From Piper betle (lineage: Eukaryota > Streptophyta > Magnoliopsida > Piperales > Piperaceae), in assembly GCA_033002965.1 (NCBI GenBank), contig JAURVB010014698.1, forward strand, positions 175,018 through 239,017: a stretch of DNA of 64,000 nt, in the 5' to 3' direction. This document shows positions 1 to 15,129 of the stretch, in pieces (the first letter of the stretch is position 1; every line of letters begins with the position of its first letter). The position numbers and the translations under genes are program-made. Under the pieces are notes generated by a model, which searched no databases, was not told the origin of the DNA, and saw only the letters and a program-made list of their open reading frames with translations.

Positions 1-2410
<2,410 letters not shown>

Positions 2411-2951
2411 GGCAATCCACCTCTAAACCAAGACTGTTGCTGTGGATAGAAAGTAAGCAAATTTACACAAGCTACACCAATTTGACATGCGACAAAAGAG
2501 ATTTGAGAAACGCAAGAGAAAAGACGAAAACTTTCCATTTAAGATGATTGAAAACTGCGTTTTTTTTGACGAAATTTAAGACGAATCATGAATAGTTTAA
2601 GACCAATCATGAATGAGCCTGGAAATCTCTTACTTCTCATGCACAAAACTCAACCATGGAAGCAGGCTCTAATCTATGGAACGGTTATAGCTCGTTGAAA
2701 TGCTGGAAACCGAATTTGAGCAGCAGAAGACGACATGTAGAAACCATCCAGAACAGGCAAACAGAGTAAAACAACAATGAAGTTGAGCAGTCGTAGTAGT
2801 TTATTACCAACAACAAGGGAACAGTGATTGGTGGCAGACCAGGTTGAGGGAGGGGTAGAGAAGCCACCACCACCACCTTGGCCGGCCTTACTAGAGCCAA
2901 ACAAGGATTCCTTGAAGCTTCCAACAAGAAAAGAAGCTCTGTGACTTTGAC

Positions 2952-2953
<2 letters not shown>

Positions 2954-2994
<41 letters not shown>
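2954..2994. repeat. (AG)n microsatellite in the kinase leader/promoter region
   Basis: About 20 uninterrupted AG units on the plus strand, which is (CT)n in the sense of the kinase gene. It sits about 550 bases upstream of the kinase ATG. CT-rich tracts are common in plant leaders and core promoters, so it may lie in the 5' UTR. It would be length-polymorphic. Confidence 0.9.
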
Positions 2995-2997
<3 letters not shown>

Positions 2998-3059
2998 TGG
3001 AGGGAAGGAACCAATAAAGCTAAAAAATGGTTGGAAGAGTCAGCAAGACAGAGTCTTTT

Positions 3060-6000
3060 AAAGTTTTCCTTAACTTGATATCAGAGTCTGTGGGGAAGAA
3101 AAGTGGGAGCTTCGACAGCTTCCCCTCAAGGAAGACAATAGCAAGGAGATTTTGTTGAGCTCCCTTCCAGCCTGTCCATTTGGCACCCAACAACAGTACT
3201 CTCCTACTCTCTAAAATACTCCATTCCTAAGATGGCCATTAAACCTTTTCCTTCAACTGCACATTATAAAACATTTTACAGTTACTACTGCTATCCTCCA
3301 TGCCCGGTTCGATTGCCTTTTTCATGGCATCACTCTTTTCACCACCTTTCACCCCATTTCCCAAACCACAACAAACTTTCACCTCCATGAAATTAACTAA
3401 TAATTTTGATTCAACTCTTTCTTCCTTTAGGAAGCTTTTTAGCCCTTTTTTATAAAAAAGAAAGAGTAATAATGTACTGTCAGGTCTTGCATCAACATAG
3501 CTGTATCAGCAAATTAGCTTTCACCTTAAAGAAGAACAAATCAAATGCATGGTTTCAAGCTGCTTAGCCTTTTTTTACCAATCTTGCATGGCAAATTAGC
3601 ATGGCATCCAAAGCCCCCATGTGGCTCAGTCACATCCAGCTGCAAGTAATGGTTAGGAGGGAGTGCCCCTTTGATCAATGCTAATCAAGTCCCACTGGTT
3701 CATAATTCATTACGTTGATCAAACCCCACACCTATATTTGTTTGACCTTACCAATGTTCATTAATTGACTCTACATTTTGTAAATAAATATGCTGCTTTG
3801 TAAATAAGTTTGGATGGGTTGATGAATTGGGTTTTCTAATCTCGATCAGCCACATCCTACCCACTTAGTTTAAATGCTTGAATTTGCAAAAGAAGGTTGT
3901 TTGTATATGTTCTTCAATATGGATTGGACCATTTGCCCTCTTGTTTTATTTTGCATCTGACCTCTTAAATTAGGTACCATGTTATTTCATAACCACAGCA
4001 TGGCTATTCTTGTTGACGACCTTCGTCATCTTTCTTGTTTTTCTTGGGGACTAGCTGACAAGTGTACTATGCACAATTTTTACCTTACCTATACTATTGA
4101 TTAGCTTAGCTGCTCCCAGTTAAGTTCATTGCCAGAATGCACATGAATTTAGAAACAGAAACACCCCACTCATCATTTCATACTCATTAAAGCTGTTGTG
4201 TTCTTCAGCCCCAACTGCTTTTTCAATTGCTCTTATTGAATTGAAGAATTTTAACCTTTCAACTACTGAGAGATAATACAAATAGAGAATCAAATCTTCC
4301 ATCTTTTTTTAAGGAACCTGCAAAAGAGTGGAAAAGCTATGTGATTAGGAACTAAGAGCTCCTTGTGACAAAGGGGACAAACAAAGGGAGACAAAGCAGT
4401 CACACAAAACCCATGCATGGAAACCATATTATTTCCCCTCTTTTAGCCGTCCAACGAGTACATATCTTGGATTGCGTTAGGTACCATGCAAACTTGTATG
4501 TTTTTTTCCTACGTTATGTTACTATTGAAGTGAATGGAACATCCCTGTATGTGTGGATATTGGTTAGCCAGAACGATTTGTGTGAGCCTCCATATGTGAG
4601 AATGGGACCATATTGATAAGGGGAATTACATTGAAACTAATTGATGGTTATTATTCAATTAAAATGATGCTCTACTTTAGCATCCAAGGTCTGCAACATC
4701 ATAGAGAAATAAAAAGAAGAGAAAGAATGGCGCGGCGCCCCACAATGAGGAATAATATTAAGAAGAATCCTATCAAGTTGGAGGAAAGGAACAACAGTGA
4801 GGAAGCTGAAATTGATGCCACTTTGTAGGATGAAGATGGAACTGGGGTAAAAGACAGGGGACCCTATAAAAGATATATGAGCATATGATCCTCTTCACTC
4901 TCATACATGCTTTCCAAGGAATAAAGGGAATGGCAGAAAGAATGGAGAATAGCAGACTGCAAGAACCAGCTTTCTGTATGCACAATTGCATCCACAAAAA
5001 CCAGATCCCCCCACCAAAAACAAAACAAAACAAAACTAATAGGTAGATAGAAAGAGGTAGGAAAAAGGATAAGGAAAAATTTAAAGTTAAGACTCAGATA
5101 GATCTGACAATCTGAGTGTATTGATCAAATAACGAGAATTGGGTCATGAACATGTTACAACATGGAATACAGGTGTGTTTTCTCTCTACCACTGTCTTTT
5201 TAAAGAGTTGACTTAGATATCTTTTCCATTTTGAATTCAGATATTGGTTAGGACCAAATATCAAGACGAAGAAGAAGAGTATGTAATTTCCATGTTCTCC
5301 ATGATGATCATGCTTTGATCTTCTTTCTAATCAGGAGTTTATCTAAAATAACACAGATTAAAACATTGTTCAAATTTTCTACTACGACCCATGAATTAAG
5401 AAGCTGCAAGTGTTACACATCAATGCCGTTAGTTTGTTTCTGCCTTCATCGAACGTAACGCAAGCTTTGTTACAGAGGCTTCTTGATTGACCAACCATAT
5501 ACCCAACTATTAGAAAGCATTAGGTGACCCACCAAAGGATCCCACATGCTCTTCCTTTCTTTTTGTATGTTCCCACCAATATCTGAGTTGAGAGTGAACC
5601 CACCAATAACTTTCACACACAAACACCTCTGAAACAAAACCAATGGATTGTTTATATCTGTTGATGAATTTCTCCTCTCAATCCCAAAAAGAGTGGCGCA
5701 ATCACGACCAAAACAATCTGACCTCTGATTGTATGCCCCTCATTGGACCAGACTTTGCAGTGGGAGGCAAGAAGAAGTAAATATTGGCAAGAAAACATAT
5801 TTGATAATGCCGCATTAATTGAAAGTTTCCCTGTTGACTCATTGGTTTTGAATAATTTTGCGATTATTTAGCATCGTAGTGCATCGAAGTTGGAGTAGAA
5901 TATGAAATGGTTAAGTTAATGGCAGCTTGGTGACAATTGCATATGTCAATGGGAAAACTCTTTCTTTATCTGCTTTGTTGTTTTAATGCATCATCACTTG

Positions 6001-6811
6001 GTATTGATAGTTGCAATTTAGATTTCGGTCCGTAAATTTTCATATGATTCTCACCAACTAATATTGGTTTTGAGGTTAGAAAAATTCAGAAAGGTGCAAA
6101 CCTTAGAAAATTGAAATGGGAAAACACTACATAAATAAATTACCAGGTTATATGTATATATATATCGAGGGAAAAGGACTTCAAATGTGGATGAACTTGA
6201 AGAAAATGATGGGAGGGTTGGAAAATGTGTTTAAAGAGAACTATGAAACATTGATCCTCTTCTCTTTGTCCAATATTTTTGTCATGGTGCATTTGAATAT
6301 CACCTTACAACTGACGTAGTTGGAGGATGAAAAAGAAAGCTGCACTGTTTACTTCTTTCAAAAGCTTTTGAAAGCTACATTTGATAGGTGTATATTCAAT
6401 TTTTTCAATACAAATACATAGAGTCCAAGGGTGATATACATCATTTGTCCTTAATTAGGTGATGAGACAACTAACAAGATTGAACAAGAGCAGGTCAAAA
6501 AACAATTGATATTTTAAAAAAAGTAAATTAATAGTCAACTCACACACAATTAAAGTGCAGCTTAAAAAGCATTATTATAATTAACATTTAATCTCAAAGT
6601 AGAGAATACCTCGCGAGGATTGGTAGTATGGTCAACAATTTCATTTTCAACAAGTCCACTAGCCCATAATGGCCGTATGTAAAAACCCAATTAAGTTTAC
6701 AAAAATCCGATTTTAAAAAAAATATTTATTTAGTCAATTATGCAAGGCGTTGGTCCTGGCCATTGATGGTTGTTACACATTACATGTTTGAACCCTGTAA
6801 TGTGTAAGTAG
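3060..6811. other. Intergenic, AT-rich, no gene recognised
   Basis: Spacer upstream of the kinase gene. Short open frames here (for example at 4365-4616 and 4613-4828) have no recognisable domain and no splice partners. I see no RNA gene, long repeat or transposon protein. Confidence 0.6.
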
Positions 6812-6819
6812 GTCATAAT

Positions 6820-7333
6820 TAGGGATGTAAACAAGTCAAATTTATTATCAAGTATTTTACATTCTACTTGATTTAGTTTAAAATTCGTACTCGTTAATTT
6901 TGTACTCGAAAAATATATAGCTCAAAATCAATAGCTCGTTGAACAAAGAATAAAACTTGAGCTAAGAAGTGTTTGGCTCGACTTAGCTCAAAATTTAAGC
7001 TTGATATATTTAAACTCGAAAAATACTCTGTTCAACTCGGCTCATCAATACTATTAAGGCCATATTAAACTTATATAGTATTGGAAAAAATTTGTTGATC
7101 CTATATAAATCGAGCATGAGTCAAACACAAACGTTCATTTAACTCGAGCTCAACTAAAAAACATAACGAGTTAAATATGGGTCAAATTCAAATACTATAA
7201 ATTTTGGATGAGTTCAGCTCAACTCATAATACATTAAAGCTCGTCAAATACTTAAACAAGCTCAAATATATTTGCCAAAAATCAAGTCGATTTTAAAAAT
7301 ATCTCTATTTGGATCGACTCATTTACACCGTTA
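6820..7333. mobile_element. hAT-like non-autonomous TIR element, copy 1
   Basis: A 514-bp AT-rich element. The left end reads TAGGGATGTAAACAAGTC. The right end, on the other strand, reads TAACGGTGTAAATGAGTC, giving imperfect terminal inverted repeats sharing TGTAAA and AGTC. Flanks are GTCATAAT (6812-6819) and GTCTTAAT (7334-7341), an 8-bp target duplication with one mismatch, as expected for the hAT superfamily. The interior is full of short CTCGA/CTCAA/AGCTC words and has no coding capacity. It belongs to the same structural family as the element at 38350-38881. The superfamily assignment rests on the 8-bp duplication and TIR style only. Confidence 0.7.
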
Positions 7334-7341
7334 GTCTTAAT

Positions 7342-8672
7342 AATAATACTTGTTTCATTTGCTGAGTGTCGAAATGGGCACTGATTAAATTGCGGTTTAA
7401 TGGGCTGGGCTCCTTGATTCATGTGCTATAATGGCGAAAGCCCAGATGGTTTTTGGCCGAACAACAACAACATCGTATAATATTCTTCATCATTTGGCTC
7501 GATTAATCAGTGTGGTGGATGTACGTTTCGACCGTAAAAGACTGAAAAATGGAAAAGGTATACTCGAAGAGTTGGCCAAACAGTTTGATGAAATGCGTAT
7601 CCAATTGTATGAAAAAGGTCACTAAAATTGTATGCTTACATGATTGACTGCTATAGCTCCAGAGCAATGATGCCGAGGCCGTGTAAGTGGATCAGTTGAA
7701 CATCAGCATTATACGCAGGTCATTGTGAGTTGAATCATGAATAGATTGTTTGAGACGATCAATAATGTATATTTGAATGGCATGGCCTCAATAGTCAACA
7801 GAGACCGGTACAATTCACGGGGTGCATCTTCCATCTCTCTTCTTTTTGCGTCGACCCATGATTGCTCAACCCACTTTGAACCATTATTAGGCAATTTTCT
7901 TTCTGGAAATATTATTAGATCTAGCTAGTCTCCTACGTATCCCTCCAACTTTCAAGGATTGAAGAAATTTGGCAAGCTTTTGCTCAACGCAAGTCTTTCC
8001 CAATACCAGCATCTAGCTATGATCTTCTAGTTGTCAACACATACATAGGGTCATTCACTTGAACTTGTGAACTACTTATTACTGACCGCCCAAACGAAAC
8101 AGTACAGGAGAGGATGCATTGAAACGGGGCATAATTAATTAGTTGCCTCATTTTCACCTTTTAATCACTAATCCTGGATATATGCAAAAGACTAGAACTT
8201 AAAAACTTTGCAACTTGGTCTCCTACACGCACCTTCACCAATCAACAAACACAAACACCGGGGCATGCAATCACAGCACAAGATTAAGAAGCCTAAGCAT
8301 GAAACGCAACGAGTCAGTAATTACCAGCAGGCTTGTAAGTCAGTTGGAGCTTCAAGAAACAGCCAACAGACACGAGACAATATTTCAACAAAATTCACAG
8401 ATAACGTCGTCGACCACGACACATGAATATAGCTTATAACAAGCTAGAAAACAAGACTAGAGAATCTCACGCTTCTCTTCTCCAACCCATCACCAAAAAA
8501 TTCAAAGGCCAAGGCCTGGCCGACAATGCCAATATGGTGTGCTAGCAATGATAGTAAAGGGCCATGCAGGAAGCAGTAGAGGGCAACAAAACAAAGCATG
8601 CGCAAAAGGCCGCAAGTGGATTCATTGTGGAGGAAAGCAAAGCAAAGTCATCTTGGCCGAGACAAAAGAGTT
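7342..8672. other. Intergenic, no gene recognised
   Basis: AT-rich spacer. A 64-codon open frame at 7431-7625 has no recognised domain and no clear promoter. Nothing else supportable. Confidence 0.5.
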
Positions 8673-8912
8673 CACGTGGATTCGGCTTTTGTCCCCTCTC
8701 TCACCATCATTCTCTTTGCCCCTCCCATCTCTTTTCTTCTCCTACATATATAACACCTATAGACTATATCTCCATCTATTCAGATTCAGACTTCTTGTTG
8801 GAGGACTAATTATTTTTAGTTGTTACGACCACCGTCTCACACACACACACACCACCACATGGGCAATGGCGGGCAGCACAAGGCGCCATGCCAAAGCTTC
8901 CTCGCTTTCTAA
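8673..8912 (+). promoter_or_regulatory. Promoter-like segment with G-box, TATA box and a short ORF
   Basis: A G-box CACGTG lies at 8673-8678, followed by a pyrimidine-rich stretch and a TATATAAC box at 8746-8753. About 105 bases downstream is a short (AC)n run and then an 18-codon frame at 8859-8912 (MGNGGQHKAPCQSFLAF). A donor-like TTCAGGTATAG lies near 8985. The arrangement looks like a plus-strand transcription start, but no long protein follows before the convergent bHLH gene. It could be a non-coding transcript, a small-peptide gene or chance. Confidence 0.3.
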
Positions 8913-9861
8913 TTAGCTTGCTCTTTTGATCAGCTTATATATATATATACTTTGTTTCTTTTATTTCTTGCCTTCCTAGCTCTATTCAGGTATAGTTACC
9001 AATTTCTGAGCCTTGTTAATTTGCTTTGCTTGTATCACTCTTATATTTACAATTGTTGGTAGATCTCTTTGCATGCGTCGTATGTATCATATATACTCCA
9101 CAAGGACGACGACATGGTCGGGACGACTTTGTTACTTTTACATGTATGTACTTGATATTTTGAAGCTGTAAACAATTATGCCATGTTGTTGAAGCAATAC
9201 CTTCAGACTAATCATGATATCCTCCATTTTTTGAGATACCAGTTATTGTACAGTTCAATACTATAGGACTGGAGTAACTAATTAAAGCTTATTTCCAATG
9301 AGCCAACCGTTTCAATGCATAGTATATAATGAGGAAATTTTTATGTACAACTTAAATAATTTCCGAATTTCCTCCAAGGTCGTAGGAATAGTATGTTTTA
9401 TGTTTTATGTTTTTGGATGAGGATTGTTTTATGTTTTATCACTTATGGATTCTGACATAATTTCATGCAGTACTAATTAATTAACCATGGTGCTTACTGC
9501 CTATCGTAGCGAATATCAGTGATGTGAGTTCCAATTATATGCAAAATGATGTGCCTGATCTCCCTTTCAATCATCTCATATACACATAATTTACTGAACC
9601 AATCATTTTATTCGCAAACGCACTAATATCATCTCCATTAATTGCTTTTCTTGATTACAAATTAGCACACCAACACCATTTTTATGACAGCTACCGTTTC
9701 CCGTTTTAATATATCTATGATGAAGCCAATGCTAATCGACACCACCCGTGATCTACGTTACATCTATTTCGATATTCTATTTGCTTAGAGAGACTAATTA
9801 AAAGCGGGAGTAATATTCTGTTTAACTGTGAGAGAGATACTTTACTATTTATTCATGCAAA
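8913..9861. other. Intergenic between the promoter-like segment and the bHLH gene
   Basis: AT-rich, with a (TA)n run near 8937-8951 and a repeated TGTTTTATGTTTTATG phrase near 9390-9440. The proximal part should hold the 3' UTR of the minus-strand bHLH gene. No gene seen. Confidence 0.5.
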
Positions 9862-11191
9862 TCATTCTTCCACCCTTGACCTGGCCATGAACCGCCCGCG
9901 TTTGCCGCCGGAGCCTTGCTTCTCGACTATCGTCTTCAACGCATCCCGAAGGAAGCCGACCGGCTCCGCAACAGGGCGGCGGCCGTCATCGTCGTCGTGT
10001 CCGGAGACAAGAAAGAGCACACTCCGGACCCTGCCCCCCACGGTGGCCATCTCGGCGCGGATGGTTCTAAGATGGAGGGACTTGAGCGTCTCGATGAGCT
10101 CCGGCAAGAGGTCGGATCGGTCTTCGCAGCAAAAGGAGGCTTTGAGGATGGCGGGGCCTCCGGGGAGGCGTCGAAGGAGAGGACGGCAAACTCGTCAGAC
10201 TCCGAGGGGAGGAGGTCGAGCTGATCTGGGATGGTCTCGGAGGCCTGCTGCTTAAGCTCCTTCACGTGTTGCACCACTTTAGATAGCAATGTGGCTTTGT
10301 CTGTCTGACATCAAATCAAATAAGAAGAAGATAATAAACACATCTTAATTATAAAATAACGAATAGGTTGTCGATCTGATATTACATATTCATGAAAAGC
10401 TCTACCCCTCATGAGTACTCGCTCGCAAAGCTAGCAAGCTAGGTGTTGCCTCTGGAAATGGCATTCGTATGATCCTATGCTTTTATGTCCATCTAATTAG
10501 TTAGATCGTGAGATAATTAGAACATTTGTTGTTTTATGAGATCTAAACTACCAAATTAGATGTTTTATTTAGGACTCATAAATCAGAACTTCCCCAATAT
10601 TTGACAGTAATATTGGATATATTACTAGATTAAATGATCAAATAACATAAATAGAAGAAAGAACATGATTAATGTTCGCTGAATTATCTTCCATTTGTAT
10701 GTGTGGCTAATAACTCATTGGTCTCCTATATACCAAATATAATTACTTCTGAAATGAAGTCTTAGCTTGTAAGAGCTGGGAAAGGAAGAAGATAGCTGAT
10801 CAAATAAAAAGGTGATCTCATTCACTAAAATTAGTCTTAGAGAGTAAAGTGTAAAGGAATAGTACTTAAGGTAGATATATACACTTACTTTGAAATTGCA
10901 AGGAAGAAGGCTCCGAAGCTTATCAAGATGGGAGTTTATCCTCATCCTCCTCTGCTTCTCCGCCTCCTTGTGCTGGTTCCTCGACGCTGCCAGGTTCCGG
11001 CCATGGCCAAGCGGCAGCTCAGCCGTCACACCGTCTGCCACTGGAAAGTAGTTCATGGCCCCGGAGCAGCTGGAGGCGCCGAAATTCTGCGCCAGAGCCA
11101 TAGAGTAATTCGAATATTGATAGTCCTCGTACGGGCCAGCGTATCCGACCATTCTCTCGCCTAGAATCGGGGCGGATGGATGCATGGCCAT
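9862..11191 (-). CDS. bHLH transcription factor with C-terminal ACT-like domain (bHLH30/51/106/107 type), one frame break
   Basis: A nuclear DNA-binding regulator. Exon 1 is 10889-11191 (101 codons, ATG GCC ATG), exon 2 is 9862-10304, and the intron is phase 0. The basic region has the H-E-R pattern (HKEAEKQRRMR), predicting E-box/G-box binding. It is followed by INSHLDKLRSLLPCN and, in exon 2, TDKATLLSKVVQHVKELKQQ, completing helix-loop-helix across the intron. After SFDASPE the frame is lost. It resumes one base out with AILKASFCCEDRSDLLPELI and continues through the ACT-like part (LRTIRAEMATVGGRVRSVLF) to a TGA at 9862-9864. One base is missing near 10153-10165, within C/G runs, so either the allele is broken or the consensus is wrong. 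ATG 11191 is preferred over the upstream frame because the protein then starts just before the family-like N-terminus. Exon G+C is very high. Confidence 0.87.
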
Positions 11192-11282
11192 GGCGGTGGT
11201 GCAGCGAGCCGGTGGCCTATGCGCTCTCCTATATATGAACAAGTGAGAGTGAGTGAGGAAGTCTTCTCTTGTTAGGGTTTGA

Positions 11283-11297
11283 TAAATATATAAAAGG
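11283..11297 (-). promoter_or_regulatory. Possible TATA box for the bHLH gene
   Basis: In the sense of the bHLH gene the sequence reads TTTTATATATTTATC, about 95 bases upstream of the ATG, a normal distance for a short leader. Recognised by sequence only. Confidence 0.35.
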
Positions 11298-11309
11298 GCA
11301 GGCATTGGT

Positions 11310-14300
11310 CAAAACATAGGTTTGAACGGTCAGCAATGTCGTCCCTCCTTGACATTCTCCTCGTTAATGCGCGGGACCCAAGGCGCAACGTTGGAGGAGT
11401 AGCATATATAATTGGTGCAATTGCTAACTTCTGGCTATACATATATATATGTGTGTGTATCATATTTATTTATATAGCATTAGATTGTGTAAATATTGGA
11501 CTTTTGATTTAATATTGAAACTAGGCTACTTGTTGGGCAACTTTCGGTGCAGAATGTCCTCGTGGGTCAGACTGATTCATGAGCTTTTGAGAACGAATGA
11601 GATATCAGATACGTGAGGTCCGATCCCACGAAGGATTTTTTAGTAGCTGCAAATCAATGTCATCTACTTGGTTTTGCGTCAAGACTAGATCAATTTGTAT
11701 CGTATGAATTAATGTGTGAAACCTAAGATCGAAGCTTGCTCTCTCTGATGGAACTTTTTACTAAATCAATGTCCATCAAGTCATTGATACAAGGTCAATT
11801 AAAATTCCCTCCCACTTTTAATACTGCACCTTTGGCCTTGCAATACCCTCAAATTACTTACAGCGACCTCTCTCCCATCTCCTCTTAATTATGCTTCAAT
11901 GTATTTTATTTTTCAAGTTCTTAAATTATTGAAATTAGAGTATGTTATGTTGAGTCCTTTTCTATAAAATTTTTATTTTTAATGAGTTTGATTTATCCCA
12001 AGAAATATTTTGATATAATTGATCACTTGGGGCTTATAGTATATTTTATAAACTTTTGTAAAGTCATGCATGAGTTCGATCCGGGTGCTTTTATATTTTT
12101 TAAGATATATTTAATTATAATAGTCTTCGTGTTTATAGGCTTGATGGATATCTTTTATTTTTTAAGTCTACTTAATATATCTTCAAAGTGCATAATGTAA
12201 AAATACAATAAGTGGAATATAATTATAATAATAATTTAAATTTAGATTGCAAACTTTAAGGGAATTATTCAATTATCAAAATTATAATTAATAACTTAAA
12301 TGATAAATTGGTTTAATTTTTCGTTGAGAATGAGTTTGCTATATTTGCATAATGTGATATGCCAACTTTTAGTGTTGAGCGTTTGACAATAAACTCTCAA
12401 ATTATACTCAAAACTATAACGAGTTAAACATGGCGCGGGTTTCCATCTAGTATTATATATATAGCGTCATGCTGATCTATTAGAGGGCAATTCGTTCATG
12501 TAAGTCCGGATCCACAATACATGTTCCATCGATCGCCATGACCTGCGTGAGAACGTTTGAACGAAATTGCATGCAACTATACATCGTAGTTGAGTACACG
12601 TACTTTTAAGTTTTCAACTCGCCGATGGACACAACATTCTCATTGACCAATGATCACAACTCTCATCAGTTACGCAGCCTATGGCGTCGCATCAATCTGA
12701 CTTATTCCGACCGTCATCGTCGAGATTGCCGTTCATGAAGAGTCATTCGCGATGGATGTTTTGGTGGGTAATTAAGATACTGGAGATATAGATCAGTACA
12801 GTGTGACCGTCGACTCCGTTAATAGATACAACCTCTATAAAGAGTACAGTTCAATCGGCTCGATATTGAGAGGTTTAACTAAATCAATGTCCATTATTAT
12901 GGGAGTTAATTTTAAGATTTCATTGATCATACATATCATCGCAACTAAAGGGAAATTATTATGTTCATGATTAGGAAAAGACAGCCGGCCAAGTCTAAAA
13001 TATAAACTATAAGCCTGCTAGCCCAATGGGGCGGGGCTATCAGCAGAGCCAAGACAGATTATCAAGTGGCGGACGAAAATGGAAGTCAGTAGAAAGTCAA
13101 AATATATTACGCTACATTGATCCAATATTGTAGCAAGTCCTTTGTTTGCTCTCTTATTTTTAAAAGTAAGAACAAAGGTGAAAAGAGAGAAGCAAAGAAA
13201 GCAATGGCCGAGCTATATGGATCTGAAATGTTATTCAAATGCTACTGATGAAATGTGACGCGAAATCGATTAATAAAGCAAGGTTAATCTCATGTCTATG
13301 TTCATTACTCTCGCAATTCGTCTCATGGAAAAAAATTGTCTATGTTGTTTTTTTAATGTAAATTAACCATTGCTTAAAGCAGTCAACTAGATATTCATCA
13401 TTTTTACCATTTTTTTTAGACCGACACAATTTAAATATCCTTGAGCGGTCGGCAGATTCTTCCACTCACTCTGGGAAATCGCTAACTACATTACTGATGC
13501 GACCAAGTGTCACATTCATCAAACTCACCATTCTTTTCATGCCTAGTCTGAATTTTTTTGAGTAAAAAGGAGCAAGTGAAAAGAGGAAGAAGAACAGTGA
13601 CCAACAATTGCTTCACCATCAATTCATACCATTCTAATTCTAATGATGGATTACAGTCATATCAACATTGCCACCCAAGACATTTTGCCCTGTACAAACC
13701 ATGTTTGACACGAAAAAGCATGGCAATATGTATGTAACATGTTTATGTTTGTCAATAATTTTCTGGGAGTGAAGAACAGCACGTCAAGCCCAATCTCTAC
13801 TCTACGGCATAGCCAACAGCAACTATTCTAAGGAAAATCTTATGAGATTGACAAGTTTTATGTCCTGTTTAATCAAAATTTCCTCCATATTACACATTTG
13901 TGGAACTACGGGTAATAAAATTCTGGTGCATGATTAACAGAATATAGTTTTTGATGATGTCTTTTCTTCAAATAAGAGAACGAGCAAGGAAGCTATCACA
14001 GACCCTGTGCAGGGTACTACAAGCACCGGGTCATTCATTCTCTGAGCTAGCACACAACTGCAAATGCTGTAGGTGATCAAATGCTTCAATTATAATATTT
14101 GACCCTTGCGAATAGATTTTCTTCTTGTATTACATGTTATCTAACTCGACTTGATGACTTTCTAATTCCAAACTGTCATATAATATAATGAAATTGTGTA
14201 TTTTAAGGGCTAGTAAACTTATTAAAACCATTACACTAATGTTTGTTAATAATAGATTAATCAAGATGAGAATGTGTATGATTGGTTTGCACAAGTGACA

Positions 14301-14804
14301 AGACCCTAACCAGCTGACATTAACAGAACTTGAACAATAGCAGCTACTGAAAGTTGCCCTTTCTTTGGTCATCAAAGCTGCTTAGATATCTGGAACCGGA
14401 GAAACTAAGATATAGAGACTGCTCCTGAGTCCTGATTCATCCTTCTTCTTTATCTCTGTCTTAATTTCCGTCAAAAAGAGACACTGAAATTGGGTTACTC
14501 TAAGAAGATTCCAACATCACCGAAGTGATTCTTGTGTCTTCAACCAAAACATCACATCTCATGTATTCTGACTCTTTCCACATTGACCCAAAACTAGCTT
14601 TCAAGCTGCAAGGCTTCAGAGTTCAGAATTGAGATGAATATACCATGAGACGGAAATACCTTGAGTTTCCCTTTGATGAATTCCAGCTACAACTTCACAA
14701 CTTCCCCTGCTGGTGATAAGTTGCTGACTAGCCGAACTGTTCTCCAATTGTTGCCACCTCGTCTTCTAGCTGAATTTGTCTGAGCAACTTCTGCAAGCAG
14801 TTGA
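11310..14804. other. Intergenic, no gene recognised
   Basis: AT-rich spacer between the bHLH gene and the CLE-like frame. A 72-codon hydrophobic frame at 11982-12200 is AT-driven and has no family resemblance. No RNA gene or transposon protein recognised. Confidence 0.5.
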
Positions 14805-15125
14805 ATCAAGGGGAACTCAGAGGAGATAGAGACGAGCAAAAGAAAGGAGATTCTATGCTGGATTGTGCTTCTGTTGCTGTTGCAGTTAGAGGCATCAAGG
14901 TCTGCAGATGAGTCTAGAAGATTAGGCAGGCTGAAAGGCAAGTATCATTCAATATCCAATGATGTTGAGAATATGAAAGAAGGCGTCGGAGGAGATCACA
15001 GAGATGGGGATGGAATGTTTGGTGATGAAAAGAGGAAAATCCACACCGGTCCTAATCCACTTCACAACAGATGGGATATTTTATTTTTCTTTTTTGTTTC
15101 TTTAACATTACATTCTGATGCTTAA
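14805..15125 (+). CDS. CLE-family signalling peptide precursor (start unresolved, stop apparently lost)
   Basis: Secreted dodecapeptide hormones of the CLE family act through LRR receptor kinases in meristem and vascular signalling. The frame encodes a hydrophobic leader (ILCWIVLLLLLQ at 14850-14885), an acidic spacer (SADESRRLGRLKGKYHS...GDGMFGDEK) and the CLE box RKIHTGPNPLHN at 15033-15068. The box has the invariant Gly, both Pro and the His-Asn end, closest to CLE16/17/22 types from memory. Two oddities are present. The open frame begins after a stop at 14802 and has no ATG before the hydrophobic leader, although ATA occurs at 14826. The box is followed by AGA then TGG, so the frame runs on for 17 hydrophobic residues where family members usually end. 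An upstream exon, a lost start or a decayed copy are all possible. The listed start is the beginning of the open frame, not a proven start codon. Confidence 0.6.
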   Translation: MKGNSEEIETSKRKEILCWIVLLLLLQLEASRSADESRRLGRLKGKYHSISNDVENMKEGVGGDHRDGDGMFGDEKRKIHTGPNPLHNRWDILFFFFVSLTLHSDA

Positions 15126-15129
15126 GATC

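Noticed and set aside
4613..4828. 71-codon basic frame as a peptide gene
   Set aside because: Low-complexity Lys/Arg/Asn text with no supporting signals.
7431..7625. 64-codon frame as a small protein
   Set aside because: No promoter, splice sites or recognised family; likely chance.
11982..12200. Hydrophobic 72-codon frame as a membrane protein
   Set aside because: Composition follows the extreme AT content; no start context, splice partner or family resemblance.
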